64,000 bases of DNA from NCBI RefSeq assembly GCF_008831285.2, contig NC_045145.1, positions 18,492,040-18,556,039 of the forward strand, given 5' to 3'. Positions 39,501 through 50,231 of this stretch are shown in pieces; the stretch's first letter is position 1; every line of letters begins with the position of its first letter. A program made the translations under genes and the position numbers. The notes beneath the pieces were generated by a model. The model was not told the DNA's origin and did no database searches. It saw only the letters and a list, made by a program, of their open reading frames with translations. Source of the stretch: Nymphaea colorata (lineage: Eukaryota > Streptophyta > Magnoliopsida > Nymphaeales > Nymphaeaceae).

Positions 39501-42500
39501 TTATTTTTTCTGATCTTTTTATTCTTATATGGATCATTAATCCTTCTCCATACAATCATGATATCTTTTTATTTTTTCTAGTGTATACTTTTGTATATTG
39601 CTATGTTTCTGTATATTATGCACTCACAGTTTTTAGGACGTGTTTACACCTTAGGTTATGGATTGTTATGTGCTGAACTAGATTTTCTTTTTTTCCCTTC
39701 TTTTGCAGCATTATGTAGCCGAGCCGAAAATGTCAGCAACTTTATTGAAGCTGATGCAATCTTTGGCCCGGTAGATCATTTTTGTCTTCTGATTCTAATT
39801 GAATATTTGTTCAAGTATATAATCAGACAAATTCAACCTGTTGATTTTCTTATTATGCTAAGATTGGTTGCATGGCTGTGTTTTGTTTATGATTTCACTG
39901 ATGAAGGCTCATTTAAACACAATCATTGTTGGCTGGGAGTTTGTCTATAGGGTCTTTCTTGAACTAAATATGCATCTTTTAAACTGTACCAGTTTCTAAC
40001 TGTTTTAGTATGTTAAAAATACCTACCAACAGGATCTCTGTCTGCTTGACTAGGGTATTGTCTTTAGACCTTCAAGTGGAAGGAAGTTAAGATGTAATAG
40101 TTTCTTGCCTGGGGCACTTATGATGAAGTTGTATGCTCTGTCCAATCCAAGTTTGCCTATCAAAAAATTGGTTGTTAGCAATCTTTCAGTGTTGATCTTC
40201 TCTTTTCAGCTTTCTCAATTCGTTCTTTTTTTCCTTTTTACTTGCCTGCAGGGCACCAGATTGGTCTACAAGCACTACGCAACCCTCTACTTTGTCTTTA
40301 TTTTTGATAGCTGTGAAAATGAGCTTGCTATGCTTGACCTTATACAAGGTGCTTCAAGAATTCCAGTTTTACTGGTGTTGTATACTTTTTTTTTCTCTTC
40401 ATGCTTTTCCCTCAGGCCGTTGGTACAAGAGTTTAAACCTAGTATAACATTTCATGCAAGCAACAGTTTTTTGCCTATTTATCAAATTTTCCTCAATCAA
40501 AATTTTCTTTTCTACATCCTTTTTTTCATAGAACCTGGTACAGTGCACAATCTCTTTCTAGAGCCACGATAGGATAGCAGAAGATTATCCCTGTTCTGTG
40601 TTGTGCAGCTGTTCTTAATTTCTTATATTTTGTCTCATCCATGTCACACGAGGGTATTCTGGTAGTTTATCAATTCAGAACAAACTCTACAGGTATACTA
40701 GTAATACTATGGTGGAGCGAATTTACTTTATTAGAGAAAAGTAGAAATTTGAAAGTGGTATTAGGAACATGGGTGAGCTCATATAAGCACATATAATTTT
40801 GATATAAAAGTACTAAAAAACAAAACTTGTAATCAACACTACAGAAATAGCCCCATACCTGACATGGATGATAGCATGGATTTCTATGTACTAGAGATAA
40901 ATGAGAGGTGGATTCACCATAAGCAATCGATATTCCAAAATTGGACGGAGAGACTGGTGCAAAATTAACATGCGGCCACAAGCTGATTGTATGACTGCCT
41001 GATAACTATAGACGTGACTCTGTGGTTATCTCAATAAAAAAACGTGAATTTGATTTTCTTCCGGAACCATGTATTGTTGATTACATGTAATAGATAGGGA
41101 ACATTGCTTGTGCACCTCAGATGTAATGTTTTCATTAATTGGATGTCGTAGATCTCTATCATGCTTGTTTTGTATTTCACAATCTAATTTTGATCTCTTG
41201 AGATATATTTGACTGCAGTGCTTGTGGAGACTCTAGACAAGTGCTTCAAGAATGTCTGTGAACTCGACATTGTGTTCAATTTCAAGAAGGTTTTGACTTT
41301 TGACTGCATCTAGTTTTTGTTTTCCTCTTCTTTTTCTTGTATTTGATCTTGCTTACAAGATTACATCAAAGCCTTGTCATATGGGCACAGGTGTGGGTGT
41401 AAGTGCGGATGTGGACAGATCATAGATAGTCAATTCACGTAAACAATGGAGAAATTAATTTTTATTAGTTATTGATCGATAAGAGTAGCACACTAGCACA
41501 GTTAGCACATTAAATTGAATAAAAAACCACCATTTTTCACATTTTACACCTAAATAAACAAGTCAAATAATGAAGAATATTTATGCCGCTAAAGTTTCAA
41601 TCACTAAGAGAAAGATCAAGTTTGCAAGCCAATTAGACATAGAGCCTTCGTTTTCTCGATGAAAATAGATTTTGTTAAAATTTGACCAAGCCCCTACAAA
41701 AATAAAATGTTCTATGACCATTTCTGAACAAATGACCATCCTTAGCTTTGTTGACATGGCCACCACCCAAATAGAAGTGCACAAGTAACATAATGTGATG
41801 CATAACTTTCATATGAACCACCAATATATAACCATAAGTTGATAATCTTATTAAAATAAAGTTTCTCTAATCTGATCAGGGTTTAGACTTGTAAGAATCA
41901 TGAAATTTTCTTTTTCTTCGTGAAATACTTTAAATTATGGATATGTCTGGAAACTGGCCCCTTTTAAGGAGAGAATGTCTTTGTAGTGTGTATTGAACAA
42001 TGAAAAGCAGAGCGGATGAGAGTCCCTTGAGTTATGAACTCTTAATACCCTCACAAACACTTTTAAAGCATGTATCAAGTAATTTTATGAGTATAGTTTA
42101 AGAAATTCGAACATTGACATGTGTAGTCCACAAAATTCAACTGTTCGAAGGTTGTTGATTGGATCTGGAACAAGGGATGAATCACAATCAAGTTCTCACA
42201 ATAATGAGCTATTTCTCAGGAAAAAGGGATCTGCTAATGGAATTCCGTTGAATATTTAGAGAGACTAGTCAAAACATGCACAATATAGTATGTATGGTAG
42301 GGACCATCTTATAGAAACCCCTAACCATAATGTGAAAACATCAGATGTCTGTTGTCACTGATCATAGCTAGTAACAATAACAAATAATTTTGCTCAGTTG
42401 GTTTTCACTTACTATGTTTCACATGTTCATGCCTATTGAGTATTGATTCTTACAAATCCTTCAATTTTCAACCTTGTTCATTCAGTTCTGAGTGGCCCTT

Positions 42501-43039
42501 GTTTATTCACCAAGTTCTCATAACTTGCTGATTTATACACACCACAGCCTATGATAACGGGCCTTTTTCTTCTATTGGCCTATGATTTTTGTTTTTGGGT
42601 GTTAGAAATGAAAGAGCAACCTAAAGTTAGGTGCTCATGTATGCGTTCGAGGGTCGCATAGGATACTTTTAGCAACAAATTTTATTTTATATATGCAGTT
42701 CAAAGCTAAATTTCGAGTATTATGGACTTTTAGTTGTTTCCTTTTTTCTTTTAAATTCTCTAGTTTCCCATGCAATAATTGTTATTTGTCTGCATGCAGT
42801 TACATACTATTTTGGATGAAATCATTCTCGGAGGCCAGGTGCTGGAAACAAGTTCCTCTGAAATCATGAAGGCTGTTGAAGAAATATCCAGGTAAGAGGT
42901 ATTTCATGCTATTTGTAGACATGTAACATCCTGTCTTCACACGTTAACTGCATGTGCTATTCTCCTGTTCAGGGCGGAACGATCTTCAAATGCAGTTGCC
43001 TTTTTGTCAAAGTCACCTTCCAGTTGGATTGGAAAATAG
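36573..43039 (+). CDS. AP3S: AP-3 complex sigma subunit
   Basis: The small subunit of the AP-3 adaptor, which sorts cargo to the vacuole and trans-Golgi/endosome carriers in the cytosol. The exons are 36573-36641, 38543-38585, 39709-39770, 40252-40348, 41219-41289, 42800-42891 and 42973-43039. They sum to 501 nt, or 166 aa plus stop, the plant AP3S length. The start MIRAVLVMNTQGKPRVAKFY is the longin-type beta strand of sigma subunits. Then follow PVEKQQELMRNVYG, LCSRAENVSNFIEADAIFGP, GTRLVYKHYATLYFVFIFD, SCENELAMLDLIQ, VLVETLDKCFKNVCELDIVF and ILDEIILGGQVLETSSSEIM. The ENVSNF and GGQVLETS forms point to the sigma-3 rather than the sigma-1/2 branch. Introns are GT-AG and range from 81 bp to 1.9 kb, so coding exons are sparse over 6.5 kb. 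Confidence 0.96.
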
Positions 43040-43960
43040 ACACCAAAGGAGGAACTTCTCCTGGGTACTGGTGCGTCATGTTGGCAGCTGTGCAGTGACA
43101 AGATTGGTCATTTATTGGTGCCAAATATCTTTTTAAAGCAAATGAGAATCTGGTTTGGGTGCTGCTATAATTTTTACGATGTTCCTGCCGGAGACATATA
43201 CACCTGAAACTGAAAATTTTCTTGTCAGTGCAGTGTCCAATTAAAGACGTGAAGTCAGATGAAAGTATGTCTAGAATGAGTTCAGGGAATTTGATGAGAT
43301 GGAAGGTGACTAAATTTGATATAATGTCTGTGAGCAGAAGGGTGATCCGTCGAGGTGTGGGTGCATAGGTGATTGTGTTGATCTGTGGGAATAGTGCTGC
43401 TTATTGCTAGATATGCTCAAGATTGTGGAGGCATTTCACGATGCTGAAAATATGGCTCTGGAACAAAGTTTTTCGGGTGTTTATCTGGTTCATATTGGTT
43501 AAATCACATATTTTTGGTGCTTCATTCTGAAATCTCTTCCGCGTTATGAATTTGAGCATTTTGATTGGGAATCTGTAACTCCCTGTAGTTTGTTTTTCGT
43601 CATAGTGACTGATTGCGAACACCATACTGAAGCAAAACCGCTTGCTGCTCTTTCTGCACGACCCTGAGTTCTTTAACAATCTCCTTCACCGGTAGATTAT
43701 TTTGTCACTCTGCAACAAGAGGTCTGTCAGTCTTCAAGTTAAAGGTCAGGAGTTCAATGTCTATGTTGCGTCTCTGCTGGCATAATTTGGTAGAGATCTG
43801 CATGATCCCAACTTCGTCCATACAGAAAAAGAATTTCATTTTGGACTGATGGCTAAACTTCAGTCGGTCAAGTTTGATGTCAAGAGTTCAATACATCTAC
43901 GCCCATCAAGAAAAAACTTGAGGTAGTGTTGCTGTTGCCAAACGGCTTTCGAACTCCTAA

Positions 43961-44028
43961 GGAAGACAAAAGTGGAGAGGAAGCAACATTAATGGGAAGA
44001 CAAAAGTGGAGAGGAAGCAACATTAATG
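43961..44028. repeat. Perfect 34-bp tandem duplication
   Basis: ggaagacaaaagtggagagg followed by aagcaacattaatg occurs at 43961-43994 and again at 43995-44028 without a difference. Confidence 0.92.
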
Positions 44029-44593
44029 GGTTGGACCTATAGGACTGGATCTGGAGGCATATTGCCATTGGATAGCCAAGTGAAGGCAGCAATTATGGTT
44101 CTTAAGTGTTCCTCTTAAGATCAAACGTGATCTTGTGCGTACTCTAATTTTCTTCTTCAAGGGCGACACCCGGTCATATAACTGATTCAGCATTTCTGTT
44201 TCAGCATGGGTAAAAAATCTCGTTCAATTTCTTGTCATATCGTTAGTTTTGAGTAGAGTTGTGCCAATATTTGTTTCTCTTGGGTCCAGACTGAACCGTC
44301 CAATTTCTGCTCGTTCTACTAAATTCCTGAGAATTTAGTTCTCTAGAAATTGAGTTCCTAAGAATTGGAATCCATGACCTTGTTTGATTAAGTTGGGCGT
44401 CGGAGGGGCCCAACTTTTTTCCTAGGTTTCGGGCCTCTCGGCGCGTTGAGCAAACCTCTTCGAAGGTGAAGGTGGCCGGTTCCTGCGTGCATAGAAGCTT
44501 TTCCCAGTGATGTAAAGCACCTTTTTCGGCGATACAGTGATCGTAATGTAAGGGAGCCTTTCCAGCGATACAGTGATCGTAACATCAACGGAT

Positions 44594-44595
<2 letters not shown>

Positions 44596-44648
<53 letters not shown>
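44596..44648. repeat. (TC)n microsatellite
   Basis: About 53 bases of uninterrupted TC, with a second shorter tract at 44719-44738. Confidence 0.97.
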
Positions 44649-44654
<6 letters not shown>

Positions 44655-46254
44655 TTCACTTTGGCGACCGTCGCAACACCCTCAAGCGGCCGGCGTCCGA
44701 CATTTTTCTGCCGGTATATCTCTCTCTCTCTCTCTCTCCCCTTCGCTAGCTGCCCACATTTCCCCCCTTTCTTGGCCGCCATCGCAGCATCCTGGAACAT
44801 TCAGCGACCTATATTTGTCTCTGCTGGGTAGCACCCTCAAACGCCCCCATTTTTTTTCCCCCTTGAACGCCCGGCAACGGACATTTTTCCCCATTTTTCT
44901 TTCTGCCTCATAGTCGCAACTTCTTAGACTGAAACCATGCGTGGCTGAAGTTATCTCATCGTCTGCGCCTACTCACCCTATTTTGTATGCAGTTGTTATG
45001 GTTTAGAGTGTAAGTGTGGATAAAGCAATGAACAAAAAACTATACAACCTGATTTTGTATACAGTTTTTGTGTTGGAAGGGAGAGAACCAGTACAAACTT
45101 TTTGTCATTATAAAGGAACCTGTTAGTGGTCAATGAAAGACTAGTTAATGAATGGCAAAGGAACAACCATGAGAACACGCAATAGATTTGGGAACATTTG
45201 TTTTCAGTCATTTAAAGATGAATTTGTGCACTCTTGTTTTTGTGATTCATCTACGGTGGATTCTCGTTCCGATCATTTCCTCCTAAGGAACTTCTATTAA
45301 AAATAATTTGATATTGCGTTCTGGGGACCAATTGTCCAGAACCAATTGTTTGTGCCTATTCGTGAAAATGATTCACGTTCTTGTGCCTTGCAGTTTTGAT
45401 GAGAAATTATTTGGCTGTTTAATTAATCATAACTATGTTATGATTTAATTTCTAAGACTATTAGGGCCTTAAATGCAGCTTTTTACTGTTTAGTTGATGG
45501 TAGATCGATGACATCTTTGTAGGTCTTATAGACAAGAATTTGTGGTTTTGTCCTAGTGTTTGAGGAAGAAAAGCACAGAAGGTATAAAGCTGATGATGCA
45601 TCTCAAGTATGTGGTTGATACGTCTGAAAGTTAAACTGCATCATTCTGTCGAGTACAACAGCGCAGAGGACCAGCATGCTCTTGCATAATCTGCTTGATA
45701 TGATCTATTCCTCCATCCATGGGATTGCAAGCCGTTTTGCCTGTTATATCCTGTGCTATTGAAATGAATAGGTCCAAGCTATATCTTGCTAAAGTAAAAT
45801 CTCACAAAAGTATAGATTCTTTGATGGATGTTGGGAAATTCTTGTGCCCAAAAATGATTTATACGTACACAAATAGAAAGCACCTAACTGCTAAGAACAT
45901 AAAATAGTTTAGGAAGATAATATGGATATAGTTTATGAAGATAATATGGATTTAACAAGAGAAGAAAAGGAAGAAGAAGAAGAAGAATATAAATTAACCA
46001 TGGAGAAGAAATAAAATATTAAAGGAGTAACTGAAGATTTCATGCTATTATTGTGATATTATCATGTTAGTAATCACTGTCACTCACTGTCACACTAATT
46101 AATTAGAACTAATGAGATATTTTACATTTTGAAGCGTGATATGCTCCTCAAACTTTGCTATCCCAAATTTCACAATAGTAACTTGCATATCTAATGGTTT
46201 TTTTTTTTTCTTTTTCTTTTTTTGTGTGGGGGTGGGAGGGGGAGGAGAAGGGAA

Positions 46255-47215
46255 TCTCACCATGGTACGCCACACATACCCGCGTACCCGTACTAGTATG
46301 CGGTATGCCGGTACGGCAAAACGGGTACGCGGGTCCCCATGGTACGTTTGGATCTGGTTTCGTGTCGGAACCAGATCCAAACCACGATAACACAGTAGAA
46401 AGACACCCGACACCGACGCTCGTCTTCTCTTCCCTCTTGATTTTCTTCCGGCGGGTGCTTGGGCGGCTGGAGACGGACGGTGCCTGGCGACCGGCGACGG
46501 ACCGCGAGTCGGCGAGACCGACGGCAGGTTTCTCATTTGTTAGTTTGATTGTTTCGTTTTTTATTTTTAGGGTTCCGATTTGCTTCATTGTTGCGGGATT
46601 TGTTCTTCTTTCTAAGGATTGCTGAAAATCAAGGATTTCCTGCTCCCTATTCATCTGTTTCTTTTTTTTTTGTTTCGCCATCTGTTTCCTGTTAGTAATT
46701 GGTTCGCCATCTTAGCTCCCTGTTCATGCCGTGTTTTGAGTTTTTACCTTTTTCTTGATACGTTCATTTCTCAAATTTCCTGCTGTTCATGCCGTGTCCT
46801 GATGGTTAGCAGATTTCCTGCTCCCTGTTTATTCAGTTCTCAAATTTCCTGCTGTTCATGCCATCTCAAATTTCCTGCTGTTCATGCCGTGTTCTGCTGG
46901 TTTCTAGCTGTTGGCGAGTGGTTCGTAGGTCACACCGCAGAACTTGTGATGGTTGTCGTTTTTAATGTCATTTCATGCTTTTAATGCCCATTTGCACTCA
47001 GCTCTCTTTCAAGAGGAAGAAGAACTGGAAGTATGAGATTATCTATGAGACTGTATGAAAGTAACATTGTCTTAATGTGATGATATCATTGCATGTTTTT
47101 CTATTTTTTCTACTTTTTTGAATTAAGAATATATAATATTCACCGTACTGCCGTCCCAAAATTTACGAAAATGCCGTACCAGCACCCGCAACCCCGTACC
47201 CGTACTTATGTGACA
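46255..47215. repeat. Repeat block bounded by gtacccgtac words, possibly carrying captured host sequence
   Basis: Left boundary region 46262-46345 and right boundary region 47150-47215 are both rich in gtaccc/ccgtac words (ccgcgtacccgtactag; ccccgtacccgtactt), while the middle is GC-richer and unlike them. In the middle, 46400-46530 looks like a 5'-leader exon ending at ggcag|gtttct, and 47002-47056 resembles a short exon encoding SFKRKKNWKYEIIYETV. Clear inverted ends and a target duplication were not found, so the type is open. Confidence 0.35.
46632..46890. repeat. Irregular repeats of atttcctgctgttcatgcc
   Basis: Strings with aaatttcctgctgttcatgc occur at about 46772, 46840 and 46867, and relatives with atttcctgctccct at 46636 and 46813. 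Spacing is irregular, as in a small shuffled tandem array. Confidence 0.75.
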
Positions 47216-48018
47216 TATGGGGAGAGTGTGGAGGTGTGGTGGAGAAGTGGGAGGATGGGTTCGCTTGCAGGAAGAATAATCTGCTTACTAGCTTCTGATA
47301 CAGTTGGTTCCAGCATCTGTTGGCATAGTCTCAACATTTGAAATGGATATGGTAAGCCAGAAACTGTGTTTATAAAACATTGTATGTTTAAAAAAAATAC
47401 TATGAAGTATGAACATGCAAAGGGTAAGCCAGGAAACAGTAGAACCGAAGAGGGTAAAGAAAAAATAACATGGAAATGGTTAGAAAGTTATATAAAGCCA
47501 ACAAGAAGAAGAATACCTTCTATAGCACTTCTGAGAAGCATTGCAAGGAAGGAGGAATTGAGAGAAATAGAGTACCAGGCCAAGACAAAACAATTCTTGA
47601 TCACATCCCTCTCATTGGGAGGGTTGTGGGGTTTTATGCTTTGGCAGAATGGGGAAATAAGTGAACTTTGTAGTATTGTTTAGAATGAAAGTGGCATGAA
47701 TCAGTATACTTACAAATCGTTTGAGGTAGGACAACTATTCTAAGCTGTAGTGAGGTTCCCTGATGCAAAACGCATGTATTTGTTTTATTCATGTTATTAT
47801 CATAGAACCTTGTCTAAAGGAACACTACCACTAAATGTATTCAACGCACAGTGATGGGATTAAGCTGTAAAGCTTGAGGAAAGATAAAATGGGTGGGGTT
47901 TTTAACTAGGAAGCATTTAAAAGTGTATAACAGGTAATTTGACAATAAAAAATGGACTCATTGCTAGACTTGAGTAATTTTAGGTCAAATAGCATCTATA
48001 TTTATCTTACTGTGGTGA

Positions 48019-48437
48019 GCATTTAGGAAGATTGTGCTTGCCAAGTATATGAGCTTGTACGGTTACATAATATCCACCATTCTTCTTATGGCAATGGTTA
48101 GTGAGATGTTTTGCAAGGGTTCATGGTGTAGCAATTGTCTGTATCGGATGCAGCATTTAGGAAGATTGTGCTTGCTAAGTATATGAGCTTGTACGGTTAT
48201 ATTATATCCACCATGGCTTCTTCTTATGGCAATGGTTAGTGAGATGTTTTGCAAGGGTTTATGGTGTAGCAATTGTCTGTATCGGATGCAGCATTTAGGA
48301 AGATTGTGCTTTCCAAGTATATGAGCTTGTACGGTTATATAACTTATATTTTACCCACCATGGCTTCTTCTTATGGCAATGGCTAGTGACATGCTTTGCA
48401 AGGGTTTATGGTGTAGCAATTGCCTGTATGGGATGCC
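48019..48437. repeat. Three tandem copies of a 134-147 bp unit upstream of bL27m
   Basis: Units start gcatttaggaagattgtgct at 48019, 48153 and 48291 and contain tatgagcttgtacggtta, cttatggcaatgg and gtgtagcaattg. The copies differ by small insertions (e.g. atggcttc in copies 2 and 3), and the third is the most diverged. A (CA)n tract follows at 48528-48549. Confidence 0.92.
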
Positions 48438-48635
48438 AATGAGAACAGTTTGTCGTCATTAAATCCAGTGTTTTAAAGATTTTATGATACTTTTCAGAAT
48501 GCATCTCTCTCTTTCTCTCTCTATCTCACACACACACACACACACACACGTGCATCCATGCAAACTCGCATTTGGAGAGTTATGGGAGCTGAGGGGTGTT
48601 TGAATTTTCTCACATGCTTCTTTTCAGGTTTCACA

Positions 48636-49273
48636 ATGTCAAATTTTATGACATTATGTCGCCGCACAAATCTCTCAGAGCTACTTACAAAGGTTTCTGC
48701 TTATAGCGTACATGGTATGTTCTAGGACCTGGTTGTAATGCCAATTTGTTTCCACCAGGCCACTTTGTGGCAGAATAACAGGCCAAACATATTTCAATGC
48801 AGACAAGCCTGCAGTGAACACTGGTGCTGATGGACTGAGCTTAGTGTTCAAGCGGTGGGCTACCAAAAAGACTGCAGGATCCACAAAAAATGGCCGTGAT
48901 TCCCTGCCTAAGAATCTTGGTGTGAAGAAATTTGGTGGGGAGGTCGGTATAATCTAGTTTGATTTTGTAGCATAGGTATCAGTTTCTTCAAGTTTTTCAG
49001 TGAGCAGGTATTTTACCGTCTCTGTCCCTTCTGCAGAAAGTGATACCTGGGAACATTATCGTCCGTCAGCGGGGGACCCGTTTTCATCCAGGAAACTATG
49101 TTGGGATGGGCAAGGATCACACGCTCTTTGCTCTCAAGGAAGGTCATGTCAAGTTTGAAAAGCATAAGCTCAGTGGCCGCAAGTGGGTGCATGTTGAGCC
49201 ATTAGACGGCCATGTTCTTCATCCCGTCTACATGAAAGAAGCCGTAGAGACATTATCAACTTCCTCTGCATAA
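48636..49273 (+). CDS. Mitochondrial large-subunit ribosomal protein bL27m
   Basis: The coding exons are 48636-48714, 48803-48942 and 49037-49273, together 456 nt or 151 aa. The start [20 protein letters not shown] is an Arg/Ser/Leu-rich presequence. The bacterial-type L27 core follows: [29 protein letters not shown], then [20 protein letters not shown] and [17 protein letters not shown]27 sits at the peptidyl-transferase centre of 70S-type ribosomes. The [20 protein letters not shown] junction and a short C-terminal extension match my memory of plant mitochondrial rather than plastid L27, so mitochondrial targeting is favoured. The ATG is eight bases after a splice acceptor, implying an intron in the 5' UTR. 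Confidence 0.95.
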
Positions 49274-50168
49274 ACCTGAGATTTTAGCTTGTAATGGACT
49301 TTGAAGATGGTTGAGCATCAAGTTTTTGGTTTTCATGATGGCACAATTCCGGAAAATGCCAGACTATTGTGGTTAGCTCATTGCAGTCAGTCAATTGTTC
49401 ATGTTACAAGCGGCGCTGAGACAAGCAATATGTGATTGGTTTATGCTTTAGTCATCAAAAGTTATGATCATTGTTTAGTTTCATAAGCTGAACACGGAGA
49501 CAAACCGCTCATCAGCTGCTCAGTTCATTTCTCCCTCCTCTCTCTCTGTCTTTTTTTTTTCTCTCTCTTTTTTGCTTTGTCAAATGATGGTTAGTGCAAC
49601 AAGTGGAGTAGGAAGGCTTGTAACATGCATGTTCTTGATTCGAGTCTTGATGGTGCTACCCTAATGGCATTGAGGAGTATTCATTTGGGTTGTGGATTGT
49701 CATACTCAAGGCTAATGTGATTGATTTTTATGTCTCATTGCAGTTCGATTCTTTAATATTTATTCGTTGATCCAACTGAGATTTCACTAAGATACTGATA
49801 TGAATTTCAAATTGAGCCCAATTTAGTTCCAACTCAAAGTTTAACCTATAAATGAAGTGTTTACATTTAAAGATGTTCTTCAGCGTCAAAGCAACTTTTG
49901 TATGTTAAGAGCGTGTCGTCAACCACTATTTTGTCCTTCCCTTCTCCGTATCAGCAAATATATTTTGGATTCGTAAGATGTATCTTAACATATCCAAACA
50001 AGGATCCGGACCTGAAGTTAATATTTCGGACTCTGGATCTGATGAGAACCGTATCCGCTCTTCCTTACCTTGGGAGCTGAAAGGCGGACAACGCCACCTT
50101 GAACACTGACTGCGAGAGTGGCGGCTGCATCGGTAGCTCCGCCAGAAGAACCGCCAGTGGATTCCCCC
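49274..50168. other. Spacer between bL27m and FabZ
   Basis: bL27m 3' UTR, a T/C-rich stretch at 49528-49570, then the FabZ promoter. No gene is seen. Confidence 0.5.
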
Positions 50169-50176
50169 TATAAATA
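50169..50176 (+). promoter_or_regulatory. TATA box of FabZ
   Basis: A consensus TATAAATA lies 56 bp before the ATG at 50232, followed by a (TC)n tract at 50187-50204, so the leader must be very short (about 30 nt). Confidence 0.75.
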
Positions 50177-50231
50177 GTTCTACCTTTCTCTCTCTCTCTC
50201 TCTATTTTTCATTGTTTCATCTTCCTTCTCC

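Larger units (their letters stand above)
43040..48635. other. AP3S 3' flank, repeats, and probable leader region of bL27m
   Basis: No coding gene is supported. A splice acceptor (ttttcag, ending 48627) lies eight bases before the bL27m ATG, so that gene must have an upstream non-coding exon somewhere in this interval. A TC-rich, GC-richer block at about 44650-44960 is one candidate. Repeats are listed separately. Open frames at 44592-44894 arise from (TC)n, and those at 46099-46984 from a repeat block. Confidence 0.45.

Noticed and set aside
46099-46984. Frames of 121-177 codons in the 46-kb repeat block
   Set aside because: They are driven by poly-T/A and shuffled repeats and have no recognisable protein.
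48019-48437. CRISPR-like appearance of regularly spaced repeats
   Set aside because: The units are contiguous 134-147 bp tandem copies without unique spacers, in a plant nuclear context.
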